DNA of 18,863 nt. It comes from Planctomycetaceae bacterium (lineage in GTDB: Bacteria; Planctomycetota; Planctomycetia; Pirellulales; Thermoguttaceae). Below the pieces are notes generated by a model, which saw nothing but the letters and a program-made list of their open reading frames with translations, did not search any database and was not told the DNA's origin. Location of the stretch: NCBI GenBank assembly GCA_031259095.1, contig JAIRLW010000175.1:1-18863 (forward strand), given 5' to 3'. Shown here piece by piece: positions 15,078 to 18,863 of the stretch (position 1 is its first letter; each line of letters opens with the position of its first letter). A program made the position numbers and the translations under genes.

Positions 15078-16331
15078 ATGGACTCAACGTTATTATCTGG
15101 AATACCGGTTGTATTTACCACCGCATTGGAAGGAATGCAACCTGTGGACACTACATTATTGCCCGGAATGCCGGCTCCGTTCTGGTTCGTTCAATTTTTC
15201 AAAGTCGTTGGTTTTGTGCTGCATCTCATTCCAATGGGACTTTGGTTCGCCGGTTTGCCGGTTGCTGTTCTCTGCGCACTCGGGGATTGCCTACATTCAC
15301 AGCGTTACGTTCAACGCATGTTCGGGCAATTTCCAATTATTATGGCGCTCGGTATTAACTTCGGCATCGTACCGCTGTTGTTTTTACAGACAACCTATTA
15401 CAAATCGTTTTACACCGCAACTGTCTTAATGGCATGGCATTGGATTTTGGTAATTCCAATTTTGATTGTCGGCTATTACGCACTGTATCTCGCCGCGTTC
15501 AGTTGCAAAAATAAAGACAGCAACGATTGTTTATGCAACAAAAATAATCAACGACGTCATTGCAAAACAGTTTTTTACGGAATGATTGCGTCGATTGGCC
15601 TTATTACTATCGGCATTTTGATTTCCAACGGTTTGACGTTAATGGTTCGCAGTGATCTTTGGGCTGGAATCATGGAGCAAACAAATCACTACGGCGCAAC
15701 AACCGGTGTTGCCAATAATATGCAGGACGCCACACTGTGGATTCGGTTGGCGACCATGTTCGGACTTGGTTTGATCACCACCGGAGTTTGGGCGGCTGTC
15801 GATTCACATCTGTTGTTACGGAATAATTGTTCCGGTCAAAATTCAGTACAACAATCGGAAGAATCCGTTTCAGAAGAAATAACGTCTTATCGGCGTTGGA
15901 CGATATTATTGTCGCTTATTCTGACTGTTTTAGGATCGATTTTATTAACGGGAACAGAATGGGCGGTCAAAACCGGCAACGGCGGTGTAAATCTAGCGAT
16001 GGCGTATCCCTGTTTCGGGTGGGTTGTTCTTTTGGCGTATCTTGTTTTGGTTTCATTTTTGTTTGCGGGACTGATAAAACGGCATTCCGGTAAATTCGTA
16101 ACGGTTGCCGTCCTGTTTCATCTTTTAACGCTTTCCAGTTTCGGAATTATCCGCCAAATCGGGCAAAACGCGGGAGTAAGTCTATATGTTAATGTCGCAG
16201 AAATTCCAACGAATATCCAATGGTCGCCGCTGATAACATTTTTGATTGTTTTTGTTGCGGGCTTAGTTGTGATCGCGTGGATGCTCCGGCAAACGATTGT
16301 GTCCGTTAATCGACCAAATTCTGAATCATAA
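15078..16331 (+). CDS. Polytopic inner-membrane protein, about nine TM segments
   Basis: This 417-residue protein starts at ATG 15078, 5 nt after the preceding stop; the same frame is open upstream to 14967, but that would overlap the lipoprotein gene by over 100 bp. Hydrophobic segments lie at about 36-70, 84-105, 117-140, 165-187, 220-245, 271-291, 310-332, 340-358 and 382-403. GINFGIVPLLFLQTTYYKSFYTATVLMAWHW (92-122) is the most distinctive part. I recall similar sequence in uncharacterised membrane proteins of Planctomycetes and some Deltaproteobacteria. Histidines within or near membrane segments (H49, H121, H244, H348) could be haem ligands, but no cytochrome motif confirms this. A Cys-rich cytoplasmic loop lies at 143-162. 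At the N-terminus, STLLSGIPVVF (3-13) and TTLLPGMPAPF (25-35) look like an internal repeat. Function unknown. Confidence 0.85.
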   Translation: MDSTLLSGIPVVFTTALEGMQPVDTTLLPGMPAPFWFVQFFKVVGFVLHLIPMGLWFAGLPVAVLCALGDCLHSQRYVQRMFGQFPIIMALGINFGIVPLLFLQTTYYKSFYTATVLMAWHWILVIPILIVGYYALYLAAFSCKNKDSNDCLCNKNNQRRHCKTVFYGMIASIGLITIGILISNGLTLMVRSDLWAGIMEQTNHYGATTGVANNMQDATLWIRLATMFGLGLITTGVWAAVDSHLLLRNNCSGQNSVQQSEESVSEEITSYRRWTILLSLILTVLGSILLTGTEWAVKTGNGGVNLAMAYPCFGWVVLLAYLVLVSFLFAGLIKRHSGKFVTVAVLFHLLTLSSFGIIRQIGQNAGVSLYVNVAEIPTNIQWSPLITFLIVFVAGLVVIAWMLRQTIVSVNRPNSES

Positions 16332-16479
16332 ATATGCGATTGGCAGGAATTTCTACCAACATGTTGTCCTTAACGGGACGAAAATACAAATATTTTTATT
16401 GTTGCAACAATCAAAACACGATCATGACGACTGTCGAAAGGATAACATAAAAAATAGACTGTTACCTTGAATTATATTT
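16332..16479. promoter_or_regulatory. Spacer with 14-bp palindrome upstream of the DUF4159 gene
   Basis: ATTGTTGCAACAAT (16398-16411) is a perfect 14-bp palindrome 68 bp before the start at 16480. Twelve of its bases, TGTTGCAACAAT, also occur at 10229-10240 just before the long inverted-repeat element. A lone GTCCC half-palindrome lies at about 16363-16380. The position would suit an operator, but no regulator gene is present to support it. Confidence 0.35.
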
Positions 16480-18863
16480 ATGCCGATAAAAATTCTTTTT
16501 GTTTTTGTTGTATCAGTATCAACGATATTCGGCGCGGATATTGAATTTGATTTTGAGCGGGACGATGTATCGATAATTGATTCGCGCCGGATTGTTGATG
16601 CGATAGACAAGGGAATTCAATATCTTAAAAGTCAACAAAAGCCGGAAGGACAATGGGAATACGAAGTTCCCGGTCATACGCTTGGAGCGACCGCGATGTG
16701 TGTTTTGGCATTTCTGGAAGCTGGCGTTTCGAAAAAAGATTCCTCGCTCATTCGCGGAGTTCAGGCGATTCGCCGATATCAGGCGGGAGATAATATTCGT
16801 GACGTTTATCCGATTGCGGTGCAAACGATGGCATTAATTCGTTACGGCGATCCGTCTGATCGTCCTCTTTTGGAACGGAATGTCCAATGGTTTGGGCAAC
16901 AACAAATCAACGACCATTCCGATGGTCACGGCGGTTGGCAATACAATTCGGGTTTTCGGCATTACAGTACGTTTGAAACTTATTATGTTGGACTTGCTTT
17001 GTATGAAGCGGAACAACTCGGAATTTCTGTTCCGCGCGAAATGTGGGAAAAGATACGACGTTTTTGGGAACGTACGCAAAATACCGACGGTTCATGGGGT
17101 TATCGTCCGTTATCTCAGGGCAGCGGCGACGCTCATTCTTGTACGACAAACGCGGGAATTATTTCCTTGATTCTTGCAACAAGAATCAACGATTCGGGAC
17201 AATTCCGCGTCGAAGGCGATCATATTCATTGCGGACACTGGGATCCTTATCATGTTTTCGACCGAATCGATCACGCTCTGACTTCATTGGATAAATCGTT
17301 GGTACGACAACTAAAAGCCGGTCCTGCATGGTGGAATGCCAATAATTTAAATTCGGACAGAATTCATGGAATGCATTGGGTTCATTACAACTTGTTTGCA
17401 GTGGAAAATACTGCACGTTTATTAGGACAGCGTTATATTGGTCGTTACGATTGGTATCGGGAAGGCACCACCTCGCTTCTCCGGCAACTTCGAGAATATC
17501 GTACGCATTGGGCTGACCGTTCCGGCGAAACAATTTTAGAAACAGCCTGTGCGGTCAGTTTTCTTGCCAAAGGCCGTAAACCGTTAATGATTTCAAAAAT
17601 AAAAAATTCGCAAAAAAATTTATTGGATTCCGGTTGGAATCAACATCCGTATGATATTGATCATTTGTTACGATTTATTGGTTCACGTTGGAATTTTCCG
17701 CTCGGTTGGCAACATCTCGAATTGAACAAAACTTCGGCGGAGGAATTGATTTTGTCTCCGGTTCTTTATTTTTCCGGCAACAGAACGCCGCTTGCCGGAA
17801 ATGATACAGAAACGAAAATGATTGCCGCAAAACTTCGTACTTATCTTGATCAAGGCGGTTTCATTATTGCCGAAGCGTTACAAGACGACAAGAATTTCGA
17901 TACAGGGTTTCACGAATTGATGAAACAGATTTTTCCTGAAACGGGTTACGAATTTTTATTACTGGAACCGTCGCATCCTATTTGGTCAATTGAAACGTTT
18001 ATTGAACCGGATCAACGCCGTCCGATTAAAGGAATCACAACGGCGTGCCGGACGAATGTTGTTTATATTCCGGCAATCAAAGGCGAACCGCCGCTTTCAT
18101 GTCTTTGGGAAATTGTTCGTGTGAACGGACGCAACGATTTGTATTCGCCAAAGGTTCAACGTCAAATTGATACGGCGCTTGGAATTGGTTTGAACATCCT
18201 GACGTATGCGACAAATTCCGAACGAAAATATCGGGATCAAGTTACGGAATTGAATTTGTTCAAAAATAATTCCGATTCTAATAGTCGTCGTGGTTGTATT
18301 TTTCTTGGACTTTTGGCGCATGATGAAACGAATCCGGCGCCGCGTGCCTTACCCAACTTGCTTCATTGGGTTGAGTCGAATCTTGGTTTACCTGTTATGA
18401 ATCGGATTGATTCTGTGGAAATTATTGATTCGGTTTTGTCCGGGTATCCGATTTTGTTTATGTTTGGTCGTCAAACGTTTCAGTTTTCTCCGGAACAACG
18501 GAATATGTTACGCCAACATTTGGAATGCGGCGGATTCCTTTTTGCCAATTCGATTTGTTCGTCGAAAGCGTTCACCGAATCGCTGATCAATGAAATGCAA
18601 CAAATATTTCCCGATTCGCCGTTTCAACCGATTCCTCTTAACGATCCGTTATTTTCCGACCATTTCGGCGGTTTTAACATTGAAACGTTGGAACTTCGGC
18701 AACCGGAACAATCGCCAAACCGTGCGGTTGTTACTGAATTACGAAAAGAAAAACCGGAACTGTACGGAATTCGGTTGGGGATGGAGAACCGTTGGGCGGT
18801 TGTTTTTTCGCCGAATGATATTGCCTGCGCTCTCGAAACATCCAACTTTTCCGGTTGTCGTGG
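16480..18863 (+). CDS. Secreted prenyltransferase-repeat / tandem DUF4159 protein, partial
   Basis: The reading frame is open from ATG 16480 to the window edge (at least 794 residues) and the C-terminus is missing. Residues 1-18 (MPIKILFVFVVSVSTIFG) form a signal peptide. Residues about 40-370 contain prenyltransferase/squalene-oxidase-like alpha/alpha-barrel repeats: GIQYLKSQQKPEGQWEY, DGHGGWQYNSGF and NTDGSWGYRP. The polycyclising DxDD motif of true cyclases was not seen. A first DUF4159-like domain follows from about 395, with LILSPVLYFSGNRTPL, YLDQGGFIIAEALQD and EPSHPIW. A second runs from about 610, with ILFMFGRQTFQFSPEQ, LECGGFLFANSIC and the near-terminal NFSGCRG. I associate this fusion with Planctomycetes, where the function is unknown. 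Only the last few tens of residues are likely missing. There is no Shine-Dalgarno sequence. Confidence 0.88.
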   Translation, partial: MPIKILFVFVVSVSTIFGADIEFDFERDDVSIIDSRRIVDAIDKGIQYLKSQQKPEGQWEYEVPGHTLGATAMCVLAFLEAGVSKKDSSLIRGVQAIRRYQAGDNIRDVYPIAVQTMALIRYGDPSDRPLLERNVQWFGQQQINDHSDGHGGWQYNSGFRHYSTFETYYVGLALYEAEQLGISVPREMWEKIRRFWERTQNTDGSWGYRPLSQGSGDAHSCTTNAGIISLILATRINDSGQFRVEGDHIHCGHWDPYHVFDRIDHALTSLDKSLVRQLKAGPAWWNANNLNSDRIHGMHWVHYNLFAVENTARLLGQRYIGRYDWYREGTTSLLRQLREYRTHWADRSGETILETACAVSFLAKGRKPLMISKIKNSQKNLLDSGWNQHPYDIDHLLRFIGSRWNFPLGWQHLELNKTSAEELILSPVLYFSGNRTPLAGNDTETKMIAAKLRTYLDQGGFIIAEALQDDKNFDTGFHELMKQIFPETGYEFLLLEPSHPIWSIETFIEPDQRRPIKGITTACRTNVVYIPAIKGEPPLSCLWEIVRVNGRNDLYSPKVQRQIDTALGIGLNILTYATNSERKYRDQVTELNLFKNNSDSNSRRGCIFLGLLAHDETNPAPRALPNLLHWVESNLGLPVMNRIDSVEIIDSVLSGYPILFMFGRQTFQFSPEQRNMLRQHLECGGFLFANSICSSKAFTESLINEMQQIFPDSPFQPIPLNDPLFSDHFGGFNIETLELRQPEQSPNRAVVTELRKEKPELYGIRLGMENRWAVVFSPNDIACALETSNFSGCR

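Noticed and set aside
16519..17533. Minus-strand and alternate-frame open stretches across 16422-17533
   Set aside because: They lie opposite the long DUF4159 reading frame, which shows recognisable domains throughout, and have no supporting features of their own.
1..18863. tRNA or rRNA genes in the gaps
   Set aside because: No cloverleaf-like stems with a TTCRA arm or rRNA conserved blocks were recognised; the hairpins found are repeat-type.

Overview
The window looks like a chromosomal segment from a low-GC member of the Planctomycetes. The best evidence is a truncated secreted protein at the right edge that joins prenyltransferase/squalene-oxidase-type repeats to tandem DUF4159-like domains, an architecture I associate with that phylum. 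Two lipoproteins of planctomycete type, a SEC-C/TPR-like protein, mostly Shine-Dalgarno-less starts and long repeat-filled intergenic regions fit the same view. The assignment rests on recognised family features, not on a search.

Layout. Positions 1-3286 (minus strand): a DusB-like tRNA-dihydrouridine synthase and, upstream of it, a 713-residue TPR-like protein with a variant SEC-C zinc motif at its N-terminus. Positions 3287-4482: an AT-rich divergent gap with several repeat types. Positions 4483-4863 (plus): an extraordinarily acidic, tryptophan-punctuated protein, the only plus-strand gene with a clear Shine-Dalgarno sequence. Positions 4962-5447 (minus): the decayed C-terminal part of an IS4-type transposase. 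Positions 5853-9907 (plus): a 670-residue lipoprotein, an M24 Xaa-Pro peptidase and an unrecognised Gln/Asn-rich protein. Positions 9908-10729: a gap built from nested inverted repeats. Positions 10730-13680 (plus): a Ski2-like DExH helicase and a small NifX/NifB-like domain protein. Positions 14134-16331 (plus): a tightly spaced pair, a lipoprotein and a polytopic membrane protein. Positions 16480-18863 (plus): the DUF4159 protein, open at the window edge.

How the genes work together. Most genes seem to be separate units separated by long gaps. The only convincing operon is 14134-16331, where a lipoprotein and a membrane protein are 5 nt apart and may act together in the envelope. Housekeeping roles can be given to the Dus enzyme, the peptidase and, less precisely, the helicase. 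The other genes have no established function that I can read from sequence.

The most unusual material is (1) the acidic W-rich protein with an in-frame internal duplication, and (2) the intergenic DNA. The latter contains at least six repeat classes: a GTTTTTAGAAGTT motif, GTCCC double palindromes, TTTGTCCC inverted repeats, GTTTCGCCGAAAC hairpins, a 52-bp TTCGTGAACATTCG repeat, and heptamer tandem arrays whose sequence differs from site to site while the 7-bp period is kept. I saw no tRNA, rRNA, CRISPR array or complete mobile element.
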